A program made the translations under genes and the position numbers. Under the pieces are notes generated by a model that saw only the letters and a program-made list of their open reading frames with translations, was not told the DNA's origin and ran no database searches. A DNA stretch of 64,000 nt from assembly GCF_022808645.1 (NCBI RefSeq), contig NZ_JAKZKT010000016.1, forward strand, positions 1 to 64,000, in the 5' to 3' direction. Below are positions 17,041 to 25,083 of this stretch, piece by piece. Every line of letters begins with the position of its first letter. Positions within the stretch are counted from its first letter, which is position 1. The stretch is from Bacillus litorisediminis (GTDB taxonomy: Bacteria; Bacillota; Bacilli; Bacillales; JC228).

Positions 17041-17262
17041 TTACTGCTCGTCAGCTGGTGTTCCGCGCATAAGTCGCTCGAAATCTTTCATTTTATCGTT
17101 CGTTTTGGCTGAAAGATGCAAAGGATTATTTTCTTGTTTCGGTTCCAGTTTGTTTGTAGAAACGATTACTCCCATTTGGTAAGCACCTGGATCACTAATG
17201 ATACTTTCTTTTTTTGTGTCAGGATGGTTGGCTGACTCTACATTTGGTTCTCTGTCTGGCAT
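17041..17262 (-). CDS. Small hydrophilic protein, 73 aa, unknown
   Basis: Begins MPDREPNVESANHPDTKKES and ends DFERLMRGTPADEQ. Preceded by AAGGAG at 9 bp. No membrane segment or known domain, and likely disordered. Its stop is followed at once by the ribosome binding site of the 39-aa gene. The region upstream (17263-17380) is AT-rich and would hold the promoter. Function unknown. Confidence 0.65.
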   Translation of the reverse strand: MPDREPNVESANHPDTKKESIISDPGAYQMGVIVSTNKLEPKQENNPLHLSAKTNDKMKDFERLMRGTPADEQ

Positions 17263-17380
17263 ACGATCATCTCCTTACCTTTTAAGATGCCGAACTGCTC
17301 TTGTTTTTATGCACTTATTAATGGTTAAGTGTACAAACAGATGTTATGGAAAATATTAAGTTAGAGAAAATTATATAAAG

Positions 17381-17425
17381 TAACACCCAGAAGTGTTATA
17401 ATATTTATAACACTTCTGGGTGTTA
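17381..17425. promoter_or_regulatory. Nested palindrome over the promoter of the AHSA1/ArsR operon
   Basis: A perfect 20-bp inverted repeat (TAACACCCAGAAGTGTTATA at 17381-17400 and its complement at 17406-17425) with a 5-nt centre. Each arm is itself near-palindromic (AACAC-n5-AGTGTT). TATAAT at 17397-17402 spans the centre, so bound repressor would cover the -10. It ends 26 bp before the first gene. The likely ligand is the ArsR protein encoded second in the operon. A terminator or attenuator reading is possible because T's follow. Confidence 0.65.
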
Positions 17426-17451
17426 TTTTTATAAAAGGAGGAACATCTTTT

Positions 17452-17877
17452 ATGTCATCACAAGAAAGATTACCTGATATTCGCAAAACTTTAGTTATTA
17501 ACGCTCCCATTGAAAAAGTATGGAAAGCTGTAGCAACTTCGGAAGGAATTGCGGGATGGTGGATGCCAAATACATTTGAACCGGTGTTAGGGCAAGAATT
17601 TATACTTCATGCTGGTCCATATGGTGATTCATCTTGCAAAGTAACAGAAATTGATCCACCAAACCGGTTAAGTTTTGATTGGGATAAGGATTGGCATGTG
17701 GTTTTTGAATTAAAAAAGGTGGACGAAGAAAAAACAGAGTTTACTTTGATTCATTCTGGCTGGAAAGCTGAAGAAGTTACGAAGTTTGGACAACCGCACT
17801 CTAAGATTCGCATGGTTATGGATGGCGGATGGGAGAAGATTGTCAAAGAAGCACTTCGGGCTTATATCGAGGGATAA
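17452..17877 (+). CDS. SRPBCC/AHSA1-family protein, 141 aa
   Basis: A START-like helix-grip domain of the AHSA1 (Aha1 C-terminal-like) family. Landmarks are LVINAPIEKVWKAVAT at about 10-26, GIAGWWMPN, the central PNRLSFDW and the C-terminal long helix GGWEKIVKEALRAYI. These small cytosolic proteins have a hydrophobic ligand pocket and are often paired with an ArsR regulator, as here. The ArsR gene starts 2 bp after its stop. AAAGGAGG precedes the start, and a nested palindrome covers the promoter. Ligand unknown. A second such pair exists at 51.6-52.5 kb. Confidence 0.85.
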   Translation: MSSQERLPDIRKTLVINAPIEKVWKAVATSEGIAGWWMPNTFEPVLGQEFILHAGPYGDSSCKVTEIDPPNRLSFDWDKDWHVVFELKKVDEEKTEFTLIHSGWKAEEVTKFGQPHSKIRMVMDGGWEKIVKEALRAYIEG

Positions 17878-17879
17878 AC

Positions 17880-18206
17880 TTGGTTACACTTCATACCCAA
17901 CATGATGTGTTTCAGGCAATTGCCGACCCAACCCGCCGTAGTATACTTAAATTGCTGGCTGATCAGGAAATGCCGATTGCTTCGATCTCAAATAAGTTCC
18001 CGATTAGCCGTACTGCTGTCAATAAGCATCTAAAAGTACTGTCAGAAGCGGGTCTTGTAAGCAGTCAAAAAGTTGGCCGCGAAACGCGCTTTAAGCTTCA
18101 GCCAGAACCGTTGACTGAAATAAAAGATTGGCTTGCCTTTTTTGAGCAATACTGGGATGAAAAGCTGTTCTCTCTTAAAGATTTTGTGGAGTCTGATCAA
18201 GACTAG
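17880..18206 (+). CDS. ArsR-family transcriptional repressor
   Basis: 108 residues from TTG 17880, placed 6 bp after GAGGG and 2 bp after the AHSA1 stop. The longer frame from 17829 would overlap that gene and add no domain. The winged helix begins DVFQAIADPTRRSILKLLAD and contains the recognition region ISRTAVNKHLKVLSEAGLV and the wing VGRETRFKL. No Cys metal-site motif (ELCVCDL) is present, so this is not a metal sensor of the classic type. Ends LSLKDFVES before a strong terminator. It presumably autoregulates through the palindrome at 17381. Confidence 0.85.
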   Translation: MVTLHTQHDVFQAIADPTRRSILKLLADQEMPIASISNKFPISRTAVNKHLKVLSEAGLVSSQKVGRETRFKLQPEPLTEIKDWLAFFEQYWDEKLFSLKDFVESDQD

Positions 18207-18222
18207 CCGCTTTCATAAATAT

Positions 18223-18258
18223 AAAAAGCAGTAAGAGATTTCCTCTTACTGCTTTTTT
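18223..18258 (+). terminator. Terminator of the AHSA1/ArsR operon
   Basis: AAAAAGCAGTAAGAG (18223-18237) pairs perfectly with CTCTTACTGCTTTTT (18243-18257), 5-nt loop. It also serves the convergent secreted-protein operon. Confidence 0.85.
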
Positions 18259-18262
18259 CAGT

Positions 18263-19087
18263 TTAGTTAACATGTACTTGTAAACCAATACCTACTTTAT
18301 TGGAAAGATCTAGGATAAATTGTTCAAAAGCATTTAATTCAAGTTCGCTTGAAGCGGAGAGGTCAGCCTTGGCTTGAAGCTCAGCTTGCTTTTCCGCTAA
18401 TGCAGCTGCCTCTGTTAGTGTACTTTGATTTACATTAGCCTTAAGAGAAGCATCAGCTGTTACTTTTTTATCGGCGGAAAGATTCGTATTTGTATTCCCA
18501 GAAGCGGATCCTGTTACACTTCCAAGCAACTCTTCTTTCGTGCAAGCATTTGCATAAGATGCATTGGCTTTTACAGAAGCATTGTTGTCAGCAAAGCTGG
18601 TGACATTTGCGGAAAAGTTGACAGATGTGCCAGTTTGTGCATCAGCATTTGTTTGAGCATCACCTAGTGAATTTTCAACAACTGCACTTGTTTCTCCACC
18701 TGCTTCAGCTTCTGCATCACCATCAGCTCTTGCTTCAGCATTGTCTCGAACACTTATAGAACTTTCTGTTATAGCTTCTCCTTCAACACTAACAGATTCA
18801 GCCATTTCGGTACCGTCTTCAAGGTCTGCTTGAACTTGCTTTTCGACTGAGGCTGCTCCTTCGTTAGCTTCAAGATTAATGGATAAATCAGCATGTGCAT
18901 CAATGTTCATATTTGAATGAAGCTGCACTTCATTTGCAAGTACTTGACTTTGCAGATTGCTGCTGGCTTTTCCATCGGTTTCAGAACCTAATTCAACACC
19001 AAAAGCACTTGCAGATGCTGCTGCACCCATCCATAATCCTATTGCAACTACTCCAGAAACAGTCATTAATTTTAATCCTTTTTTCAT
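18263..19087 (-). CDS. Secreted acidic low-complexity protein, unknown
   Basis: 274 residues from ATG 19087, which follows AAGGAGAG; an in-frame TTG lies two codons earlier. A signal peptide covers about 1-30 (LMTVSGVVAIGLWMGAAASASA). The mature part is Ala/Asp/Glu/Asn/Ser-rich, with alternating polar and small residues such as VNFSANVTSFADNNASVKAN and stretches like ARADGDAEAEAGGET. This pattern is compatible with beta-solenoid or fibre-forming proteins, but no family is recognised. One Cys (ANACTKEE). It is the second gene of a two-gene operon with the exported protein at 19125-19970, and may act at the cell surface or spore. Confidence 0.65.
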   Translation of the reverse strand: MKKGLKLMTVSGVVAIGLWMGAAASASAFGVELGSETDGKASSNLQSQVLANEVQLHSNMNIDAHADLSINLEANEGAASVEKQVQADLEDGTEMAESVSVEGEAITESSISVRDNAEARADGDAEAEAGGETSAVVENSLGDAQTNADAQTGTSVNFSANVTSFADNNASVKANASYANACTKEELLGSVTGSASGNTNTNLSADKKVTADASLKANVNQSTLTEAAALAEKQAELQAKADLSASSELELNAFEQFILDLSNKVGIGLQVHVN

Positions 19088-19124
19088 AATCAAAATCTCT
19101 CCTTCTTCTTTTTAATGATAATTT

Positions 19125-19970
19125 TTATTTTGCTGAAAAGAAGAAGGATGTTTCTGGCGGCTGCACGGGAGGAGCATTCAGCCACTGGTCAAAGTAAAAT
19201 GAAACTTTTCCTGACAATACTCCTTGTTTGAATTCAAAAATTCGCTGCGGATCCTGCAAGAGTCCATAAATGACTCCGCCGGTGCTGATATCTGAATGAT
19301 TGGGAATGATACTTCCAAAGCTGCCTCCCGGTAATCCGATAACCCCAGGATGGTCATAAAAGAAAAGCATCGGTCTTTCCTGTTTTGGTGTGGGATATGA
19401 TGTCTCTTGATCTGGCTGAATAAATTCTGCATTTGTAATGGGATAAATTTCCACTTCCGATTGAGCTTCATCTGCTAATGAATCTTGTTGAGGTACTTCG
19501 TTCGAAAATAGATTTTTCTTTTCGATTGTGACAGTTGAATCTTTTACTGTCGGAAGCCCGTCTTTATCACTATTTTCAATCGGAAGAGACAGATTTGGAT
19601 TCAAATCATCCTCTAGTGTAAGTGATTTTTTTGCCTCAACCTTAACTCGGTCAGCAGTCATCTCCAGTTCAACACTGCTTTTATCTGCTTCTAAAGTTAT
19701 TTCCGTCTGTTCTACTGAATCTGCCAGTTCTCGCTGGATATAATCGATCGTCTCTTTACCATTGACTGTTTCCTTATGTAAGGATTCTAAAGGTTTCTCA
19801 GTCTTTATAGGAAGACCTTCATCCGAGTTTTCCTCGGCTGCAGCAGATACAGGAGAGACAGCGTCAATTTCCTCTAGATCAGCAGAAGGCAGAATACTCT
19901 GCGCTGAGGCTAATGAAGGGAACGCGATCGTCCCTATTAAAAAGAACAAATATACAAGCGGTCTATGCAA
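19125..19970 (-). CDS. Secreted acidic protein, 281 aa, unknown
   Basis: Signal peptide MHRPLVYLFFLIGTIAFPS with an AxA-type cleavage region (LASAQS) near residue 23. A long acidic and probably disordered middle follows (about 30-200). The compact C-terminus contains PMLFFYDHPGVIGLPGGSFG and aromatic segments (VSFYFDQWLNAPPVQPPE). AAAGGAGGTGAAA precedes the start. It is transcribed just ahead of another secreted acidic protein, 37 bp apart. No catalytic motif is seen and the family is not recognised. Surface, biofilm or spore roles are only possibilities. Confidence 0.65.
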   Translation of the reverse strand: MHRPLVYLFFLIGTIAFPSLASAQSILPSADLEEIDAVSPVSAAAEENSDEGLPIKTEKPLESLHKETVNGKETIDYIQRELADSVEQTEITLEADKSSVELEMTADRVKVEAKKSLTLEDDLNPNLSLPIENSDKDGLPTVKDSTVTIEKKNLFSNEVPQQDSLADEAQSEVEIYPITNAEFIQPDQETSYPTPKQERPMLFFYDHPGVIGLPGGSFGSIIPNHSDISTGGVIYGLLQDPQRIFEFKQGVLSGKVSFYFDQWLNAPPVQPPETSFFFSAK

Positions 19971-20184
19971 GAAAAGATTTCACCTCCTTTCAGTGCAAGA
20001 AGAAAGATAGTAATCTACGATATTTATATTCTTAAATATCCAAGTATAGAAAAGGATAAACCTAAAATTGATTGAATAATCTAACCATTTATTTATAGAT
20101 TAACAATTTGATATATAGGAGAAATGGGGACATAGACTCTATATTTATCATCTAAGACGAGAACCTTTCATTAAAGAAAATAAG

Positions 20185-20214
20185 TTGACAACGTTTTCAC
20201 AAATGGTTTATATT
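20185..20214 (+). promoter_or_regulatory. Sigma-A-type promoter with overlapping cre site for the KDG operon
   Basis: TTGACA at 20185-20190 and TATATT at 20209-20214, 18-bp spacer. TGACAACGTTTTCA at 20186-20199 matches the CcpA cre consensus TGWNANCGNTNWCA at every fixed position on both strands and overlaps the -35. CcpA bound here should block transcription in glucose. Confidence 0.75.
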
Positions 20215-20234
20215 AGTACCATAATAAAGAAAGC

Positions 20235-20251
20235 GGTTCCATAATACGGAA
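20235..20251. promoter_or_regulatory. Probable IclR-type operator
   Basis: GTTCC-ATAATAC-GGAAC is a perfect 5-bp-arm palindrome between the promoter and the iclR-like start, in the position for autorepression. IclR-family operators are often of this TTCC/GGAA form (family knowledge). Assignment is inference. Confidence 0.55.
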
Positions 20252-20271
20252 CAATGTAAAGGGGGAGTGTG

Positions 20272-21024
20272 ATGATCCAATCCGTTGATCGCGCATTGCA
20301 TATTCTTGACTTATTGAAAAATAATCCGAGAGGTCTTGGGGTTACTGAAATTTCTAAATCTTTAGATGTTGCCAAAAGTACAGCACATCGGTTGCTGATG
20401 TCGTTAGAGCGATATGGTTACGTTCAAAAGTTTGGAAAAGATGCAATCTATCGATTAGGGTTAAAGTTTATAGAAATGAATCAGGTTGTTGTGGAGAACT
20501 TAAATGTTGTTGAAATTGCACGGCCTTATCTCGAGAAGCTAAGTGCTGATACAGGGGAAATTGTTCATCTGGTCATGTTGGATGGATATGAAATTGTTTA
20601 TATCGATAAGGTAGATAACAATTCTACAATCCGGATCTATTCACAAATTGGGAGAAGAGCTCAATTACACTGTACGGGTGTAGGAAAAGCCATCTTAGCT
20701 CACTTTGATAAATCTAATATAACCAGATTTATAGAAAATAATGATTTCCGGTCATATACCCCGAATACCATCGTTGACGGACAAGCTTTGCTAAGTGAAT
20801 TAGAAAAAATCAGGATTGACGGAATCTCATTTGACAATGAGGAACATGAGCCTGGAATCCAATGTGTGGCGGCACCAATCAAAGATCACCGCAATCACGT
20901 TCAATACGCCATTAGTGTGACTGGGCCATTAACAAGAATGACGAAAGAAAAGCTTGAAACTTGTATTCCAAAGTTAAGAGAAACAGCACAAAACATTTCA
21001 AGACAGCTTGGCCATTTTTTGTAG
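20272..21024 (+). CDS. IclR-family regulator of the KDG operon (KdgR-like)
   Basis: 250 residues from ATG 20272 behind GGGGGAG; a GTG one codon earlier is too near. The N-terminal winged helix is complete (SVDRALHILDLL, VTEISKSLDVAKSTAHRLLM), followed by the IclR effector domain with GRRAQLHCTGVGKAILAHF and GISFDNEEHEPGIQCVAAPI. As first gene of an operon with a sugar-acid transporter, KDG kinase and KDPG aldolase, it most likely responds to 2-keto-3-deoxygluconate or a related acid and represses at 20235-20251. In other bacteria KdgR is likewise IclR-type. The effector is inferred. Confidence 0.85.
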   Translation: MIQSVDRALHILDLLKNNPRGLGVTEISKSLDVAKSTAHRLLMSLERYGYVQKFGKDAIYRLGLKFIEMNQVVVENLNVVEIARPYLEKLSADTGEIVHLVMLDGYEIVYIDKVDNNSTIRIYSQIGRRAQLHCTGVGKAILAHFDKSNITRFIENNDFRSYTPNTIVDGQALLSELEKIRIDGISFDNEEHEPGIQCVAAPIKDHRNHVQYAISVTGPLTRMTKEKLETCIPKLRETAQNISRQLGHFL

Positions 21025-21068
21025 CAAGAAATTAAAATTCATCCATGTAAAACAGGGGGTTCTTTTTT

Positions 21069-22040
21069 ATGAAAAAGTTTAAATTAGCTAGTATTCTTTT
21101 AATCTTATCTTTAATTCTCGCAGCTTGCGGCGGTTCAAATGAGGCAAATAATGAAAACGCTTCAGGATCGGACTTCCCAAATAAATCAATTGAACTTATT
21201 GTTCCTTATGCAGCTGGTGGCGGAACAGACTCATTAGCGCGTTCATTTGCAGATCAAACGGACCTGGGTCAATCTGTAGCGGTTGTGAATAGAGAAGGAG
21301 GCGGCGGTGCCGTTGGGATGCAAAACGGTGCTAATGCAAAACCCGATGGATATACAGTTTCCATGATTACGGTCGAATTATTAACTTTACCTCACTCTGG
21401 TTTGGCTCAATTTTCATATGAAGATTTCCAGCCAGTAGCTTTACTAAATGAAGACCCGGCAGCGATCACAGTTTCAGCTGATGCACCATGGAATACAATC
21501 GACGAATTTATTGCAGCGGCTAAGGAAGAAAACCTAAAGGTTGGTAACTCAGGTACAGGCGCGATTTGGCATTTAGCAGCATCCGCATTTGAACAAGAAA
21601 CAGGCGTTACGTTTAACCACGTTCCATTTGAAGGAGCAGCCCCAGCTGTTACAGCTTTACTTGGCGGACATATTGACGCAGTATCTGTAAGTCCGGCTGA
21701 AGTACGCACACAAGTAGAAGCAGGTGAGCTTAAAGTATTGGCCGTTATGGCGGATGAACGTGTTGAATCCTTGCCAGATGTTCCAACACTTAAGGAAAGT
21801 GGAATCGACTTATCGATTGGTACATGGCGTGGTCTAGCTGTTCCTAAAGATACTCCTGAAGATGTTGTAAAAACTTTAGAAGAGTCATTCGGTGAAACCG
21901 CACAAAGTGAAGAATTTAAAGCAACTCTAGACCAGCTAGGATTAGGTTATCGTTATGAAAATGCTGAAGGATTTACAAATCTGCTAAAAGAGCAGGATGC
22001 ACTGTTTGCTGAGCTAATTCCTTCATTAGATTTGAATTAA
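21069..22040 (+). CDS. Tripartite tricarboxylate transporter substrate-binding lipoprotein (TctC)
   Basis: 323 residues. Lipoprotein signal with LILAAC, lipidated Cys at 20. The Bug/TctC fold is recognisable from SIELIVPYAAGGGTDSLAR at about 41-59, VVNREGGGGAVGMQ, and GHIDAVSVSPAEV. It should capture a carboxylate outside the membrane and pass it to TctAB. A 12-bp hairpin follows the stop, a common arrangement that keeps the binding protein in excess over the membrane subunits. Operon context (KdgK, KdgA) suggests a hexuronate-derived keto-acid rather than citrate. Confidence 0.9.
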   Translation: MKKFKLASILLILSLILAACGGSNEANNENASGSDFPNKSIELIVPYAAGGGTDSLARSFADQTDLGQSVAVVNREGGGGAVGMQNGANAKPDGYTVSMITVELLTLPHSGLAQFSYEDFQPVALLNEDPAAITVSADAPWNTIDEFIAAAKEENLKVGNSGTGAIWHLAASAFEQETGVTFNHVPFEGAAPAVTALLGGHIDAVSVSPAEVRTQVEAGELKVLAVMADERVESLPDVPTLKESGIDLSIGTWRGLAVPKDTPEDVVKTLEESFGETAQSEEFKATLDQLGLGYRYENAEGFTNLLKEQDALFAELIPSLDLN

Positions 22041-22046
22041 TGAACT

Positions 22047-22074
22047 GTAGGGGCTAGATTTGTCTAGCCTCTAC
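22047..22074 (+). terminator. Intercistronic hairpin after tctC
   Basis: Twelve paired bases (22047-22058 with 22063-22074, one G-U) around a TTTG loop. There is no long T-run, so it more likely acts as partial terminator or mRNA stabiliser protecting the tctC message. Confidence 0.6.
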
Positions 22075-22127
22075 TCTTTAGATAAGGGTCATATTTTCTT
22101 ATGCTTATTAAAATTGGAGGTGTCATC

Positions 22128-22571
22128 ATGACTTTAGCCAACCGAGTGATCGGTACCATTTTATTGCTGCTTTCGGTTTATGTGTGGGTAACGGCTAATG
22201 CATTTCCAGAGGCAACCGGGGTAGGTCCTGGCGCAGATTTTTTCCCGAAATTAACAGCAGCCGTACTTGGTGTCTTATCAATCTTGCTAGTGCTTAAAAA
22301 AGAAAATACAGAGGATCCTATTTTCCTGGTTGCAGGAAACCAGGCATTGAAATTCGTTTTAGGATTCCTTGCTATGATTGTATTTGTTTTTTTGATTGAA
22401 GGGATCGGTTTTACGATTACAGCGGTTTTATTTACCGCTGGATGGATGTGGCTAATGGGTATCCGAAAAATTGTTAAGCTAACTATAGTATCTGTCTTTA
22501 TCGGTCTATTGATTACCTTAGTATTTGAACAATTACTTAATGTTCCCATACCGCATGGAATCTTATATTAA
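22128..22571 (+). CDS. Tripartite tricarboxylate transporter small membrane subunit (TctB)
   Basis: 147 residues from ATG 22128, directly preceded by GGAGGTG. The longer frame from 22101 would start before that site. Four predicted membrane helices, with the typical TctB opening TLANRVIGTILLLLSVYVW and the loop FPEATGVGPGADFFPKLTA, which matches the family. It forms the membrane complex with TctA. It lies between tctC and tctA, 14 bp before the latter. Confidence 0.85.
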   Translation: MTLANRVIGTILLLLSVYVWVTANAFPEATGVGPGADFFPKLTAAVLGVLSILLVLKKENTEDPIFLVAGNQALKFVLGFLAMIVFVFLIEGIGFTITAVLFTAGWMWLMGIRKIVKLTIVSVFIGLLITLVFEQLLNVPIPHGILY

Positions 22572-22585
22572 GGTGGGTGAAAAAT

Positions 22586-24085
22586 ATGGAATACCTTCTT
22601 CAGGGATTTGTTAATGTATTTGCTCCAGAAGTAATCCTGTTAGTGATTGCGGGTGTAATTGTAGGTATTATAATTGGAGCCCTGCCTGGTTTAACAGCAA
22701 CCATGGGAGTAGCACTGTTTCTTCCGGTTACATTTGGAATGGATGCTGTAGCCGGGATCCTCCTATTAATAGGTGTTTACTTTGGTTCGATATATGGAGG
22801 ATCAATTTCAGCGATTCTATTAAATACTCCAGGGACCCCGGCATCCGCTGCAACGGCATTAGACGGACATGTATTAACAAAGCAGGGGAAAGCTGGAAAG
22901 GCGTTAGGGATTGCAGCGATTGCTTCTGCAGTTGGCGGTCTGTTAAGTGCTATATTACTGATCTTTATTTCACCGCAGCTTGCGGAAATCGCCCTGAACT
23001 TTAGCGCTCCAGAGATGTTCGGACTAGCTTTATTTGGATTAAGTATTATTTCTAGTATTTCAGGTGGATCCATACTAAAAGGGTTAATTGCCGGAATGGT
23101 GGGTCTTGTCATCTCAACAATTGGAATGGACCCAATGACAAGCTACCCCCGTTTTACGTTTGATCAGCTTTCATTATTAAATGGTTTAAACTTTATCCCG
23201 GTTATGATCGGTTTGTTTGCTGTTTCTGAAGCACTTGTAACAATGGAAGAAGAATTGCACGGAAAAGGTACCCTCAAAAAAATAGTAGCCAGCTATATTT
23301 TGCCTAAATGGCACGAGCTAAAACATTTATGGGTTACAATGATCCGCTCAGGGTTTATAGGTTCTTTTATTGGGATTATCCCAGGTGCGGGAGCTGATAT
23401 AGCTGCCTTTGTTTCGTACAATGAGGCCAAGCGTTTTGCGAAAAAAGAAGAAAAAGACTCTTTTGGCAAGGGAAATCCAAAAGGTGTTGCTGCTGCCGAA
23501 GCTGCCAATAACGGGGTTACAGGCGGAGCGATGGTTCCATTATTAACGCTAGGAATTCCTGGTGACGCAGTAGCGGCGGTTTTACTCGGCGCATTAGTTG
23601 TCCAAGGTATTCAGCCGGGGCCGCAGCTATTTACTACAAGTGCAGATTTAGTTTATACATTATTTGCTGGAATGCTTGTTGCAAATATATTAATGCTAAT
23701 TTTTGGTATTAGTGGAATTCGCTTATTTACAAAAATATTAAAGGTGCCAAAAAATATTCTTGCAGCTGTCATCGTTGTTCTATCAGTAGTTGGTTCTTAT
23801 GCGATCAGCAACAACTTTTTTGATGTTTATACCATGTTAGGTGCAGGTATTATTGGTTACTTTATGAAAAAGTTTGGCTTTCCGGCTTCACCAATTGTCC
23901 TTGCCCTCATTTTGGGACCAATGGCAGAAAGTGAGCTTAGACGTGCCCTAGTTATGTCAGAGGGCAGCTACGGTATATTCTTTAACAGTCCGATTTCCTT
24001 GCTGTTCATTATTCTAGCCATTCTGTCACTTGTATTGCCAATCATCTTAGAATTTTGGAAAAAGAAAAAAGCTATTGCTAAATAA
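22586..24085 (+). CDS. Tripartite tricarboxylate transporter large permease (TctA)
   Basis: 499 residues from ATG 22586, 9 bp after AGGTGG; a GTG three codons earlier is weaker. About 11-12 membrane helices. Both family signatures are visible: GALPGLTATMGVALFLPVTF near residue 34 and GSIYGGSISAILLNTPGTP near residue 70, with a later IPGAGADIAAFVSYN and TLGIPGDAVAAVLLGAL forming the internal repeat. It is a proton- or sodium-coupled secondary transporter that takes the ligand from TctC. Cargo is inferred from the KDG genes that follow 24 bp later. Confidence 0.9.
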   Translation: MEYLLQGFVNVFAPEVILLVIAGVIVGIIIGALPGLTATMGVALFLPVTFGMDAVAGILLLIGVYFGSIYGGSISAILLNTPGTPASAATALDGHVLTKQGKAGKALGIAAIASAVGGLLSAILLIFISPQLAEIALNFSAPEMFGLALFGLSIISSISGGSILKGLIAGMVGLVISTIGMDPMTSYPRFTFDQLSLLNGLNFIPVMIGLFAVSEALVTMEEELHGKGTLKKIVASYILPKWHELKHLWVTMIRSGFIGSFIGIIPGAGADIAAFVSYNEAKRFAKKEEKDSFGKGNPKGVAAAEAANNGVTGGAMVPLLTLGIPGDAVAAVLLGALVVQGIQPGPQLFTTSADLVYTLFAGMLVANILMLIFGISGIRLFTKILKVPKNILAAVIVVLSVVGSYAISNNFFDVYTMLGAGIIGYFMKKFGFPASPIVLALILGPMAESELRRALVMSEGSYGIFFNSPISLLFIILAILSLVLPIILEFWKKKKAIAK

Positions 24086-24109
24086 GAGATGCATCAGGGG
24101 GGAAATGAA

Positions 24110-25069
24110 ATGTTTCCAGAACTTATTACTTTAGGAGAAACAATGGTCATGTTTGAGGCTGGAAGTGATGGACCCCTGCGATATGTCCACCAGTTCAATA
24201 AGCGCCATGGCGGTGCAGAGTCAAACGTAGCGATCGGTGTTACCCGATTAGGTCACTCAGCTGGCTGGATCAGTCAGGTAGGAGATGATGAGTTGGGTAA
24301 ATTTTTGGTATCTGCGATTCGGGGAGAAGGAGTTGATACCTCAAGAGTTACGTATAACAGCCATTATCCGACAGGACTTTATATTAAAGAAAGAAATCGG
24401 GAAGGCAGCACTCAGGTATATTACTATCGTAAAGGGTCAGCAGCCAGTCAATTGGATGTAAATACAATCGATTGGGACTATATTAAACAAGCAAAAATCG
24501 TTCATTTAACAGGAATTACACCATTTTTAAGTCAAAACTGTCTAGAAGTGGTTAACCGGGTTGTTGAGTTTGTCAAAGAGAATCATATTTTGCTTTCCTT
24601 CGATCCAAACCTAAGATATAAATTAATGGCCGATTTCCCGAATCCGAAAGAAATTGTCATTGAGTTAGCCAAACAAGCCGATCTGTTTATGCCTGGTATA
24701 GATGAAGCTGAATATCTGATTGGGACTAGTGACTATGAAGAAATTGCTGATTATTTTCTGCAAGCGGGTGTAAAGAAAATCTGTATTAAAAACGGCGATA
24801 AAGGGACGTTCTTCCAATCCATAGATGGAGAAAAAGGATTTTTGCCAAGTTTTAAGGTGGATAGAGTAATCGATCCGGTTGGTGCAGGAGACGGATTTGC
24901 AGCAGGGGTCATATCTGGAATATTAGAGGGAAAATCGTTGGAAGAATCCGTAACGATGGGAGCAAAAATTGGAGCAATGGTCGTCCAGGTTAAAGGGGAC
25001 ATTGAAGGGCTGCCAGAGAGACGGACATTAGAACAATTTACAGACAAAGTGACGGATGTCTTAAGGTAA
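24110..25069 (+). CDS. kdgK: 2-keto-3-deoxygluconate kinase (PfkB family)
   Basis: 319 residues from ATG 24110 behind GGGGGGAAA. It phosphorylates KDG to KDPG with ATP in the cytosol. PfkB signatures: the substrate-side GGAESNVAIGVTRLG at about 35-49 and the C-terminal DPVGAGDGFAAG with the catalytic Asp. The start LITLGETMVMF is typical of KdgK. Its stop lies 14 bp before the KDPG aldolase gene, completing the two-step route to pyruvate and glyceraldehyde 3-phosphate. Other ribokinase-type sugars are possible but unlikely in this operon. Confidence 0.88.
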   Translation: MFPELITLGETMVMFEAGSDGPLRYVHQFNKRHGGAESNVAIGVTRLGHSAGWISQVGDDELGKFLVSAIRGEGVDTSRVTYNSHYPTGLYIKERNREGSTQVYYYRKGSAASQLDVNTIDWDYIKQAKIVHLTGITPFLSQNCLEVVNRVVEFVKENHILLSFDPNLRYKLMADFPNPKEIVIELAKQADLFMPGIDEAEYLIGTSDYEEIADYFLQAGVKKICIKNGDKGTFFQSIDGEKGFLPSFKVDRVIDPVGAGDGFAAGVISGILEGKSLEESVTMGAKIGAMVVQVKGDIEGLPERRTLEQFTDKVTDVLR

Positions 25070-25083
25070 AGGAGACGATGAAC

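Larger units (their letters stand above)
19971..20271. other. Divergent intergenic region upstream of the KDG operon
   Basis: AT-rich. Holds the leader of the secreted-protein operon (minus) and, toward the right, the promoter, cre site and IclR-type operator described separately. Confidence 0.6.

Noticed and set aside
17381-17430. Plain terminator for an upstream transcript
   Set aside because: The nearest upstream gene is on the other strand and reads away, and the palindrome contains a TATAAT and lies 26 bp before a gene, so an operator is preferred; not fully excluded.
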